From: Myxococcota bacterium
Lineage (GTDB): Bacteria; Myxococcota_A; UBA9160; PR03
NCBI GenBank assembly: GCA_030066475.1
Contig: JASJBO010000420.1
Coordinates: forward strand, 1 to 5,989
Length of the DNA stretch: 5,989 nt
Direction: 5' to 3'
A model generated the notes under the pieces. That model was not told where the DNA came from and ran no database searches. It was given only the letters and a program-made list of their open reading frames with translations. Positions 1 to 5,989 of the stretch are shown piece after piece. Position 1 is the first letter of the stretch; the number at the start of each line of letters is the position of its first letter. The position numbers and the translations under genes were made by a program.

Positions 1-3000
1 AGGGGCTCGGAGTCGAGCACCAGCGGGAGTGTCTCGCTCTCGACGAGGGCGGACGTGTCGGGCGGGTCCAGGAGCTCCGCGTCGAGCGACAGCCGGGCGA
101 CGCCCAGGTCGAGCTCGAGGCCGACGCCTCCCTCGGGCTCGGGGCTGGGGCGCAGGTGCAGGGCCTCGAGCCAGCTCGGCTCGGCCGCGCCCCCGGCATC
201 GCGCACCGTGACCGTCACCGCCTCGGGCGGACCGCGGGGCAGCACCAGCTCCGCCGAGACGCGATCGAGGTTCACGGGCCCCGACGCGTCTCTGTAGTCG
301 ACCGACGCGGACGGGTCGGACAGCACCGCCTCGATGCGCAGCGTCTCGTCGGGCACCAGCTCGAGCCCGCCGGGCGGCAGCCGCACCAGGAGGTTCGCGG
401 TCGACAGGCCGGGGTCGCGGGCGATCCGGACGGTCCGCTCGCCGGTGGTGAGCAGCAGCTCGCGCAGCAGGCCAGTCGGCGCGAGACCCTCGACGTCGTA
501 CAGGAACTCCGGCCCGTCGGGCTGGCTCGGCAGCAGCAGCGTGGCGCCCGCGTCCGGGATCGCGCCCAGGTCGCCCTGCAGCCGCACCAGCATCAGGCTC
601 CCGATGCCGAAGTCGTCCGCGGCCACGGCCCGGAAGGAGACGGGCAGCCCCTCCGGCCGCCGCGATCCGCCGCCGGGTGAGAACGACTCGATCCTCGGCT
701 CCTGATCGGGCAGCACGGTCACGACGATCGAGTCGGCCTCGCCCACGTTGCCGACGAGGTCGGTGGCCCGCGCCTCGATCCACACCGGCGACTCGTCGAG
801 CGGTAGGACGGTGACGACCTCGCGCGTGTCGCCCTCGCCGCTCACCTCGACCACCGCCTCGCCCGTCACGTCGATCTCGATCCGGGTCCTCAGGTCCTCC
901 TCGTCGTCGACGTTGTCGTAGGCGCGCACCAGGACGCGGAAGTCGTCGCCGCCGCCGATCCGGTCGCCCTCGTCGGGCGTCTCGATCACCACGGTCGGCG
1001 GCTCCTCGTCGGGCAGCACGTCGACCAGCACCGGCGTCGAGTCGGTGGCGTTGCCGGCCGGGTCGATCGCGCGCGCCACGATCCGCAGCGGGTCGCCGTC
1101 GCCCCCTTCGACCTCGCGCGGCACGGTGTAGAAGAGCCGGAAGCGGGCGCTCGAGACGCGTTCGATCACGAGCTCGCCGAAGGTCTCGGGGTTCGGGATC
1201 TTGACCTCGGTGAGCGTCGGGCCCTCGAAGGGCTCGCTCACCGCGGCGACCTCCTCGTCGTTGACGAGGAACACCACCTGCTCGGTCCGCAGGTCGTCGG
1301 TGGTCTCGACGACGATGTGGAACGAATCGTTCTCGAGCACGCGCAGCCCGGTCTGCGGGCTGCTGATCTCCGACGTCGGCGGGTTGGGGTCGTCGACGAC
1401 GACCAGCGCGATCTCGTCCTGCCCGGACTGGCCCCGGGTGTCGATCACCCGGAGGCCGAGGGTCGGCGGCTCGCTCGGCGAGATCGGCACCGGGACCTCG
1501 AGCTCGAGCGGCTGAGTCAGGTCGATGCCGCCCGGGGACTCGATCGCCAGGTCGTCCAGCAGCCGGCCACCCGAGAGCGGCACGGCGCGCACCACTCCGA
1601 CGTCGTCGGTCGCCGTGGCGCGCAGCAGCACCCGCTCGCCCTCGACCAGCCGGTCTCCCTCGAAGGGCGCCGTGATCGAGACCGTCGGCGCGGCGTCCGC
1701 CGCGACCGTGAGCTGGACCTCGTCGAGGCCCTCGAGCCCGGCCGCGTCGAGCGCCCGCGCCCGGAGCCGCACGTCGCGCCCGACCAGGCCCGACCCGAAC
1801 ACGAACTCGGGCGCGGTGAAGCGCTGGAAGACGTTGGTGTCGAGCTCGAAGGTGGTCACGAGCTCTTCCGCCGCCACCGCGCCGTCCACCAGCAGCTGGA
1901 AGCCGACCGACCGGATCTCGACGTTGTCCTGTCCCGAGGCGACGAAGGCGCGGCTCTGTCCCTGGAAGACCAGGTCGCCGTCGCGCGGCTCGAGGATCGA
2001 GATGCGCGGCGGGTCGACGTCGCCCTCCACCGCCAAGGTCAGGGTCACCGGCGCCGACTCCTGTCCGGCGACGTCCACGGCGACGGCCTGGTACTCGAGC
2101 GACGTCGGCGCGCCGGGGGCGGTGCGGGTGAAGCGATACGGGGCGCGGTCGTCCACCACGACCTGTCCGCCCGGCGCGCTGAGCCGCACCTCGCTCACGC
2201 CGACGTCGTCGCGGGCGTCGACGAACAGGTCGAACTCGCGCCGCACGAGCACCGCGTTGGCGCTGCCGCCCGAGGAGCCGAAGGCCTGGATCTCGGGCGG
2301 CGCGTCGGCGACCACGTCCACCAGCAGCGGATCGCTCTCGGCGACGTTGCCCGCCGCGTCGATGGCGCGCGCCACCAGGGTGAGCGTCCGTCCGGCGCCG
2401 AGCTCGTCGGCCGGCAGCACGAACGAGGTGTAGAAGCTGTTGGTCAGCGCGCTGACGATGCCGGGACTGTCGACCTCGAAGCGGACGGCGCCGTCGACGT
2501 CGACCTCGACGCGCGCCACCCGGGCGTCGTCGCGGCCCGCGACCGAGATGAGCAACGGCTGGGTCTCGACCTGGGGCACGGCCGGGTCCGGATCGGCGAG
2601 CGAGACCGAGGGCGCGGTGGTGTCGGCCACGACGCCCACCACGCTGACCGGACGCTCGGGCGCCGGCGTCTCGTTGCCGGCGTCGTCGACCGCGAGCGCC
2701 GAGAACGACAGCGAGCTGCCCGCTCGGCCCACCGGCACGACGAACGGGAAGCTCCACGGTGCGGCGTAGTCCGAGAGCAGGAACTCGCCGTCCACGAAGA
2801 AGTCGACGCGCACCACGCCGCGCTCGTCGCGCGCGACCGCGGAGACCGGGATCTCGTCGCCCTCGAGCACCTCGATCCCGTTCACCGGCTCGGTGATCCG
2901 CACGCTCGGCGGCTGCTCGCCCTGCGCCACCACCCGGATCAGCTCGGAGCGGCTCTGCTGGCCCGCGCTGTCGACCGCCCAGGCCTGCACGAAGTAGTCG

Positions 3001-5432
3001 GCGCCCACCGTCTCCGGGACGTCGAAGGCCGCCTCGACCCGCGCCCCGCCCGCTGCGCCGCTCGGCACCACCGGGAGCACGAAGCGCTCGACCAGCTCGT
3101 CGCCGGGCTCGATCAGCGGATCGGCGCTCGCGAACACACGGACGGTGGCGCCCAGCGTGAGCAGGTCGTCGAACACCTCGACGCGGATCGGCAGCGTCTC
3201 GCCGGCCGGCACCCCCGCCCCGTCGCGCGGCTCGAGCACGGTGAGCTGCGGCTCCTGGTCGTCGACCACGCGCACGATCACCGCCGGCGCCGTCCCGACG
3301 TTGCCGCTGCCGTCGAAGGCGCGCGCCGTGACCGCGAACGAGCGGCCGGCGGGCGGCACCGGCGGGGCGGTGATGCGATGCTCGTAGACGCGCTCGAACT
3401 TCACCTCGGTGGAGCCGTCCTCGAGGTTGCGCACCTGCACGATGCGGGGCGTGCGGTCGCGCCCCACCGGGCTGCCGTCCACCACGAACTCGACCTCGGT
3501 GGTCCCGGCCTCGGCGTCGACGGCCAGCAGCACGCTGCCGCCCTCGGTCACGCGCAAGGGCGCCGGCTCGAAGTCGATGAACTCCTGGTTGGGGTCGAGC
3601 AGCCGCCGCACGGCGGGCGAGACCATGTCGGCGGCCGGCGCCCGCGTCGAGGGCGGGGCGAGCACCGTGACGAACACCTCGTTCGAGAGCGTCTCCTGGC
3701 CGAGACGGTCGACCGCGACGCCCTGCACGCGCAGCACCAGGCCGGCGCCGCCTTCGGGCGCCTGGAGCTGTGCCTCGTAGGGCGGTGTGTCGTCTCGACT
3801 CGCCGGGCTGCCGTTCACCAGGAAGCGCACGAAGTCGAGGCCGTCGGGCCCGATGTCGTCCACGGCATCGGCGCTCACTGCGAACGTGAGCCCCTCGGCG
3901 ACGGCGCCCTGATCGGCGGCGATCGAGATGCGCGGCGGGCCGTCCAGCACCTCCACCGACAGGAAGGCGCGCAGGCCGGGCGCCAGCGGGTTGGTTGCCG
4001 TGACGGTGGCCACCCCGACCCCGATGGCCGTCACGACGCCGTCGGCGTCGACGGTGAGCACCGACGAGTCGCTGCTCGCGTAGCGCGTCCCGGTGACGCC
4101 GGCGGTCAGCTCCAGTCCGACGGGATCGTCGTCCTCGTCGGGCGGGTCGCCTGGCAGCGGCTCCTCTTCGAGCTCGACCAGGTCCGCGAACAGACGCAGC
4201 GGGGCGCTCTCGCCCACCCCGGAGAGCACCAGCGGCTCCGGCTCGAGCCGAAGCGCCTGGGCGGAGGCGAAGTAGTTCACGACCGCGGGGACGTCGACCG
4301 CGAACCCCCCGTTGGCCACGCGCGCCGTCGTGGTCCCCTCGAAGAACGCGATCACGTCGCCGTCGGGGAGGATCTGGATCACGGTGTCGGGATCGTCGTC
4401 GGCCCGGCACTCGCCGGTCTCGTCCAGCGTGCAGTAGGTGGTGCCGGAGGCGGCGCCCGACAGGTCCACGCGGCTGCCGTCGGCGAGCACGCCGGTGACC
4501 TGGAGCCGCGGCCCCTCGCCGAAGATCGCGAGCGTGATGGGGTTGGGCGCGACCTCGAGCCCGACGACCTCGACCTCGAGCCGCTCCTCGACGAAGAAGA
4601 CGGCGCTCTCGCTGTCCTCGTTGCCGACCAGGTCGACCCCGGTGGCGCGCACCAGCAGGATCCCGTCGGCCGGGAGCGGAGCGCCCTCGATCAGGCGGAA
4701 GGTCGCCTCGACCGCGAAGGGCGGATCGCCCTCGACCGCCACCCTCTGCTCGGGAGCGGCCAGCCGGTTCGGGACCTGGGAGATGCGCCCACCGACTGCG
4801 CGCAGGTCGCGCGCCGAGAGCAGGAAGGCGCGCAGGCGAAGCTCGCGCAGCTCCGGGTCTTCGCTCCCCACCGAGACGGCCAGCGCCGCGCTGCCCGGCG
4901 TCGGAACCACGTTCACACCGATCTGGAGGTCGGCCGGGCCGGCGCCGTCGACGGGCAGCACGCGCAGGGCCGGCACGGACTCGTTGCCCTCGTCGTCCAC
5001 CGCGACCGCGGTCACCACGAGAATGCCGTCGGACGGCAGCGCGCCCGTCACGGGGAGCTCGGCGACGAAAGCGTCCCCTGCGCCGGCCGGCAGCGCCGAC
5101 ACGTCGCGCGCGTCGACGAAGGCGCGTCCCCCGGCTGCGAGCGCCTCGACCTCGGCGGTGATCCGGTCCGCGACCCGGGAGACGACGCCTCCCTCGGCAC
5201 CGAGCAGCTCGCCGGCGCGAACCCCGACGGCCGATACGCGCACGGCGACCACCTCGAAGTCGTCCCGCGCGGTCGCCGCCACCGAGAGCGAGACGTCTCC
5301 CGGCGCGGGCGTCACCGCCAGCCGCAGCCCTTCGACCGTCGGCGGCGCGGTGAGCTGCGCCGCGCCGGGGAGCGCTGCGAGGGCGCCGAGGAGCAGCGCC
5401 AGCAGACCGGCCGTGCGCACGATCGGCCTCAT
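1..5432 (-). CDS. Giant secreted Ig-like repeat protein (N-terminal 1810 residues; C-terminus beyond window)
   Basis: I do not recognise a named gene. The frame runs from an ATG at 5432 to base 3 with no stop, giving 1810 codons. Residues 1-25 form a Sec signal peptide: Arg at 2 and 6, a Leu/Ala core at 8-21, and likely cleavage after Gly-Ala-Ala25. There is no lipobox Cys. Next come two copies of an unrecognised unit (about 29-165 and 166-284), two Big_2-type domains (about 285-384 and 392-496), about eleven Big_7-type Ig repeats (about 499-1689) and a non-matching segment (1690 onward). No catalytic motif is visible, so a structural, adhesive or surface role is inferred. The start is supported by GGAGG seven bases upstream and by the signal peptide. 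The ATG overlaps the upstream stop (ATGA), which implies translational coupling. Only two Cys (334, 342) and two Lys (678, 1411) occur. Because the C-terminus is missing, the secretion or anchoring route cannot be told. Confidence 0.93.
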   Translation of the reverse strand, partial: MRPIVRTAGLLALLLGALAALPGAAQLTAPPTVEGLRLAVTPAPGDVSLSVAATARDDFEVVAVRVSAVGVRAGELLGAEGGVVSRVADRITAEVEALAAGGRAFVDARDVSALPAGAGDAFVAELPVTGALPSDGILVVTAVAVDDEGNESVPALRVLPVDGAGPADLQIGVNVVPTPGSAALAVSVGSEDPELRELRLRAFLLSARDLRAVGGRISQVPNRLAAPEQRVAVEGDPPFAVEATFRLIEGAPLPADGILLVRATGVDLVGNEDSESAVFFVEERLEVEVVGLEVAPNPITLAIFGEGPRLQVTGVLADGSRVDLSGAASGTTYCTLDETGECRADDDPDTVIQILPDGDVIAFFEGTTTARVANGGFAVDVPAVVNYFASAQALRLEPEPLVLSGVGESAPLRLFADLVELEEEPLPGDPPDEDDDPVGLELTAGVTGTRYASSDSSVLTVDADGVVTAIGVGVATVTATNPLAPGLRAFLSVEVLDGPPRISIAADQGAVAEGLTFAVSADAVDDIGPDGLDFVRFLVNGSPASRDDTPPYEAQLQAPEGGAGLVLRVQGVAVDRLGQETLSNEVFVTVLAPPSTRAPAADMVSPAVRRLLDPNQEFIDFEPAPLRVTEGGSVLLAVDAEAGTTEVEFVVDGSPVGRDRTPRIVQVRNLEDGSTEVKFERVYEHRITAPPVPPAGRSFAVTARAFDGSGNVGTAPAVIVRVVDDQEPQLTVLEPRDGAGVPAGETLPIRVEVFDDLLTLGATVRVFASADPLIEPGDELVERFVLPVVPSGAAGGARVEAAFDVPETVGADYFVQAWAVDSAGQQSRSELIRVVAQGEQPPSVRITEPVNGIEVLEGDEIPVSAVARDERGVVRVDFFVDGEFLLSDYAAPWSFPFVVPVGRAGSSLSFSALAVDDAGNETPAPERPVSVVGVVADTTAPSVSLADPDPAVPQVETQPLLISVAGRDDARVARVEVDVDGAVRFEVDSPGIVSALTNSFYTSFVLPADELGAGRTLTLVARAIDAAGNVAESDPLLVDVVADAPPEIQAFGSSGGSANAVLVRREFDLFVDARDDVGVSEVRLSAPGGQVVVDDRAPYRFTRTAPGAPTSLEYQAVAVDVAGQESAPVTLTLAVEGDVDPPRISILEPRDGDLVFQGQSRAFVASGQDNVEIRSVGFQLLVDGAVAAEELVTTFELDTNVFQRFTAPEFVFGSGLVGRDVRLRARALDAAGLEGLDEVQLTVAADAAPTVSITAPFEGDRLVEGERVLLRATATDDVGVVRAVPLSGGRLLDDLAIESPGGIDLTQPLELEVPVPISPSEPPTLGLRVIDTRGQSGQDEIALVVVDDPNPPTSEISSPQTGLRVLENDSFHIVVETTDDLRTEQVVFLVNDEEVAAVSEPFEGPTLTEVKIPNPETFGELVIERVSSARFRLFYTVPREVEGGDGDPLRIVARAIDPAGNATDSTPVLVDVLPDEEPPTVVIETPDEGDRIGGGDDFRVLVRAYDNVDDEEDLRTRIEIDVTGEAVVEVSGEGDTREVVTVLPLDESPVWIEARATDLVGNVGEADSIVVTVLPDQEPRIESFSPGGGSRRPEGLPVSFRAVAADDFGIGSLMLVRLQGDLGAIPDAGATLLLPSQPDGPEFLYDVEGLAPTGLLRELLLTTGERTVRIARDPGLSTANLLVRLPPGGLELVPDETLRIEAVLSDPSASVDYRDASGPVNLDRVSAELVLPRGPPEAVTVTVRDAGGAAEPSWLEALHLRPSPEPEGGVGLELDLGVARLSLDAELLDPPDTSALVESETLPLVLDSEP
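3..365 (-). other. Segment after the Ig array (residues 1690-1810)
   Basis: After the last Ig-like repeat the sequence loses the PP-x-V-x-I opening and the A-x-D-x-x-GN closing pattern. It stays beta-rich, with alternating hydrophobic residues and a Pro/Glu-rich stretch near 1761-1768 (RPSPEPEG). I do not recognise it. It may start a different C-terminal module that continues past base 1. Confidence 0.45.
366..3938 (-). repeat. About eleven tandem Big_7-type Ig-like repeats (residues 499-1689)
   Basis: Approximate boundaries in residues are 499-592, 614-725, 726-838, 839-936, 937-1043, 1044-1137, 1138-1245, 1246-1347, 1348-1475, 1476-1575 and 1576-1689. A typical copy opens with PP-x-V/I-x-I-x-x-P-x-x-G. 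It then has a hydrophobic strand ending in a D-D/D-x-x-G turn, then V-x-x-V-x-F-x-V-D-G, then a P-Y/W-type strand, and closes with A-x-D-x-x-GN before the next acidic, Pro-rich joint. The best copies are the fourth (839-936) and the first. Copies at 614, 937, 1138 and 1348 have a longer middle section. The eleventh is the most diverged. Such arrays form rigid, extended stalks in exported proteins; no binding partner can be deduced. Confidence 0.82.
3945..4580 (-). other. Two Big_2-type Ig-like domains (residues about 285-384 and 392-496)
   Basis: Both copies open with a strand of the type L-x-(V/L)-x-P and then L-x(5-6)-G. The second carries the typical Big_2 core, YASSDSSVLTVDADGVVTAIG at 451-471, followed by a V-A-T-V-T-A strand. 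The first has the parallel elements L-x-V-x-G-V-L-A-D-G (310-319), ILPDGDVIAF (354-363) and a closing TTARV. It also contains the only two cysteines of the protein (334, 342). The second has an acidic insertion at about 420-439. Bacterial Big_2 domains are common in intimin/invasin-like adhesins and other cell-surface proteins. Confidence 0.75.
4581..5348 (-). repeat. Tandem pair of unrecognised N-terminal units (residues 29-165 and 166-284)
   Basis: Two diverged copies follow the signal peptide. V-x-P-x-PG at 40-45 matches 175-180. GGxxSxVxxR(I/L) at 81-91 matches 214-224. LPxDGIL-x-V at 132-140 matches 253-261. A closing VD-x-x-GNE at 145-151 matches 266-272. The ending resembles the A-x-D-x-x-GN ending of the later Ig repeats, so the units are probably long, diverged beta-sandwich modules. 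The central part does not match any family I can name. Confidence 0.65.
5429..5432 (-). other. ATGA stop/start overlap
   Basis: The minus-strand bases read ATGA. ATG (5432-5430) starts the giant gene and TGA (5431-5429) ends the Cys-repeat gene. Such overlaps normally indicate one transcript and translational coupling. Confidence 0.9.
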
Positions 5433-5989
5433 GCACCCGCCTCCAGCGCGCCGCCGCGGAGCGCCGACTCGAACGCCGGCGCCGGCAGAGACGCCCCGGT
5501 CTCGGGGCAGCGGCAGTTGATCTGGCACTGGTCGGGGCAGTCCTCGTCGTCCTCGCCGTCGCACTGCTCGAGCGGCGTGTTGACCCTCTCGTCGCCGCAG
5601 ACCGGCGGCGTCAGCAGACAGGTGCAGTCGAGCCCGCACAGGCCGGGGCAGACGACGTCGTCCGTCCGATCGCACTCCTCCTGCGGCTGGTTGCGCACGT
5701 TGTCGCCGCAGACCGGGCCCACGACGGTCGGGCAGGTGCAGTCGACCGCACACAGACCCGGACACGCCTCGTCGTCGATCCCGTCGCACTGCTCGCTCGG
5801 CAGATTGATCCAGTCATCGCCGCAGAACGGCAGGGGCGGCCCTTCGCCTTCACCCTCGCCTTCGCCTTCGCCCTCGCCCTCTCCCTCGCCTTCGCCTTCT
5901 CCCTCGCCTTCGCCTTCTCCCTCGCCTTCGCCTTCGCCCTCGCCCTCGCCTTCGCCTTCGCCCTCGCCTTCGCCTTCGCCCTCGCCCTC
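5429..5989 (-). CDS. Poly-(Glu-Gly) linker and triple six-cysteine repeat protein (C-terminal 186 residues; N-terminus beyond window)
   Basis: This is the 3' end of a gene entering from the right edge in frame, with no stop until TGA at 5431-5429. Visible residues 1-50 are 25 uninterrupted Glu-Gly pairs. A short Pro-rich joint follows (51-55), then three Cys repeats (about 55-90, 92-127, 129-165) and a 21-residue Ala/Gly-rich tail. Each repeat carries CGD near its start, N-x-P-x-E and a CD pair, then C-P-x-x-C-x3-C-x-C. The start of the repeat resembles the Myxococcus cysteine-rich repeats of exported proteins; its second half is different. Eighteen Cys with fixed spacing imply disulfides and therefore export. 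There is no Lys, and the visible part is extremely acidic. No transmembrane helix or sorting signal is visible at the C-terminus. The missing N-terminus should hold a signal sequence and perhaps another domain. The function is unknown. It is coupled to the giant Ig-repeat gene by a 4-base overlap. Confidence 0.9.
   Translation of the reverse strand, partial: EGEGEGEGEGEGEGEGEGEGEGEGEGEGEGEGEGEGEGEGEGEGEGEGEGPPLPFCGDDWINLPSEQCDGIDDEACPGLCAVDCTCPTVVGPVCGDNVRNQPQEECDRTDDVVCPGLCGLDCTCLLTPPVCGDERVNTPLEQCDGEDDEDCPDQCQINCRCPETGASLPAPAFESALRGGALEAGA
5440..5444 (-). promoter_or_regulatory. Shine-Dalgarno site of the giant Ig-repeat gene
   Basis: GGAGG (minus strand) lies seven bases upstream of the ATG at 5432-5430, inside the last codons of the upstream gene. 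It decides the start and would let ribosomes that finish the upstream gene, or new ones, begin the giant gene. Confidence 0.8.
5495..5827 (-). repeat. Three tandem six-cysteine repeats
   Basis: Cysteines in the visible protein are at 56/68/76/80/84/86, 94/106/114/118/122/124 and 131/143/151/155/159/161. All three copies follow C-x11-C-x7-C-x3-C-x3-C-x-C. Conserved extras are GD after the first Cys, N-x-P-x-E before the second, CD at the second, and D-D before the third. Six cysteines per copy suggests three disulfides per module. The paired aspartates might bind calcium, which is inference. Confidence 0.92.
5840..5989 (-). repeat. GARGGN hexanucleotide tract encoding (Glu-Gly)25 or more
   Basis: Twenty-five consecutive hexamers of GAG/GAA followed by GGN run to the window edge, so the tract is longer than seen. 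The Glu codons follow a largely regular GAG-GAA-GAA order, giving an 18-base higher-order unit. Three adjacent units also share a GGA glycine codon after GAG. Gain or loss of units keeps the frame, so the linker length may vary between strains without breaking the gene. Confidence 0.95.

Noticed and set aside
156..680. Plus-strand open frame (174 codons) and the overlapping short plus-strand frames near it
   Set aside because: These are Arg/Gly/Gln/Pro-rich shadow frames opposite the C-terminal part of the visible giant protein, with no recognisable motif.
1525..2433. Long plus-strand open frame (302 codons)
   Set aside because: It is antisense to the Ig-repeat gene. Its product is a low-complexity Ser/Thr/Arg/Ala/Pro mix with no domain, as expected opposite a GC-rich gene.
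1..5432. Frameshift or broken gene, given the very long frame
   Set aside because: My translation gave exactly 1810 residues from 5432 to 3 with no stop, and domain motifs remain in register throughout.
4438..5520. Long plus-strand open frame (360 codons)
   Set aside because: It runs across the junction of the two minus-strand genes and has the same Ser/Arg/Pro/Ala low-complexity composition. The opposite strand has a signal peptide, domains and a ribosome site.
5720..5722. GTG at 5722 as the true start of the Cys-repeat gene
   Set aside because: The frame stays open to the window edge. The GTG lies at the join of repeats 1 and 2, so starting there would discard an intact first repeat and the linker.
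5611..5853. Second minus-strand open frame overlapping the Cys-repeat gene
   Set aside because: It is out of frame with the regular Cys repeats, Arg/Ser/Ala-rich, and stops without any domain.
5840..5989. Hexamer tract as a CRISPR array or intergenic satellite
   Set aside because: There are no spacers or dyad repeats, and it is in frame with a real coding sequence as Glu-Gly.
1..5989. Promoters, terminators, tRNA/rRNA, riboswitches, insertion-sequence ends
   Set aside because: The window is coding throughout. I saw no hairpin plus T-run, no terminal inverted repeats and no RNA gene signature on either strand.

Overview
The window is about 70% GC by eye and appears to be coding from end to end on the minus strand. 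It holds the 3' part of one gene (5989 to 5429) and the 5' part of a second, very large gene (5432 to beyond base 1). They overlap by four bases in an ATGA arrangement, with the TGA stop inside the ATG start region. I see no RNA genes, transposase, CRISPR array, promoter or terminator. There is no intergenic DNA in which a promoter or terminator could sit.

Upstream gene, C-terminal 186 residues. It has at least 25 Glu-Gly dipeptides, then three copies of a roughly 37-residue six-cysteine repeat with identical cysteine spacing, then a short Ala/Gly-rich tail. There is no enzymatic domain in the visible part. The design (extended acidic linker plus disulfide-rich modules) is typical of an exported protein.

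Downstream gene, N-terminal 1810 residues, no stop in the window. A Sec signal peptide is followed by two copies of an unrecognised roughly 120-135 residue unit, two Big_2-type domains, about eleven Ig-like repeats of the Big_7 type, and a C-terminal stretch of a different character. This is the layout of a giant secreted or surface stalk or adhesin. The C-terminus, which would show how it is anchored or secreted, lies outside the window.

Organism: the very high GC, the myxobacterial-style Cys repeats (CGD..N.P.E.CD), the poly-(EG) linker and the giant Ig-repeat exoprotein together suggest Myxococcota or another former deltaproteobacterial lineage, possibly a metagenomic genome. This is inference from style and not a taxonomic assignment.

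Working together: translational coupling suggests the two exported proteins are made together. One is a cysteine-dense, extremely acidic module; the other is nearly cysteine-free and nearly lysine-free. A shared cell-surface role is plausible but unproven.
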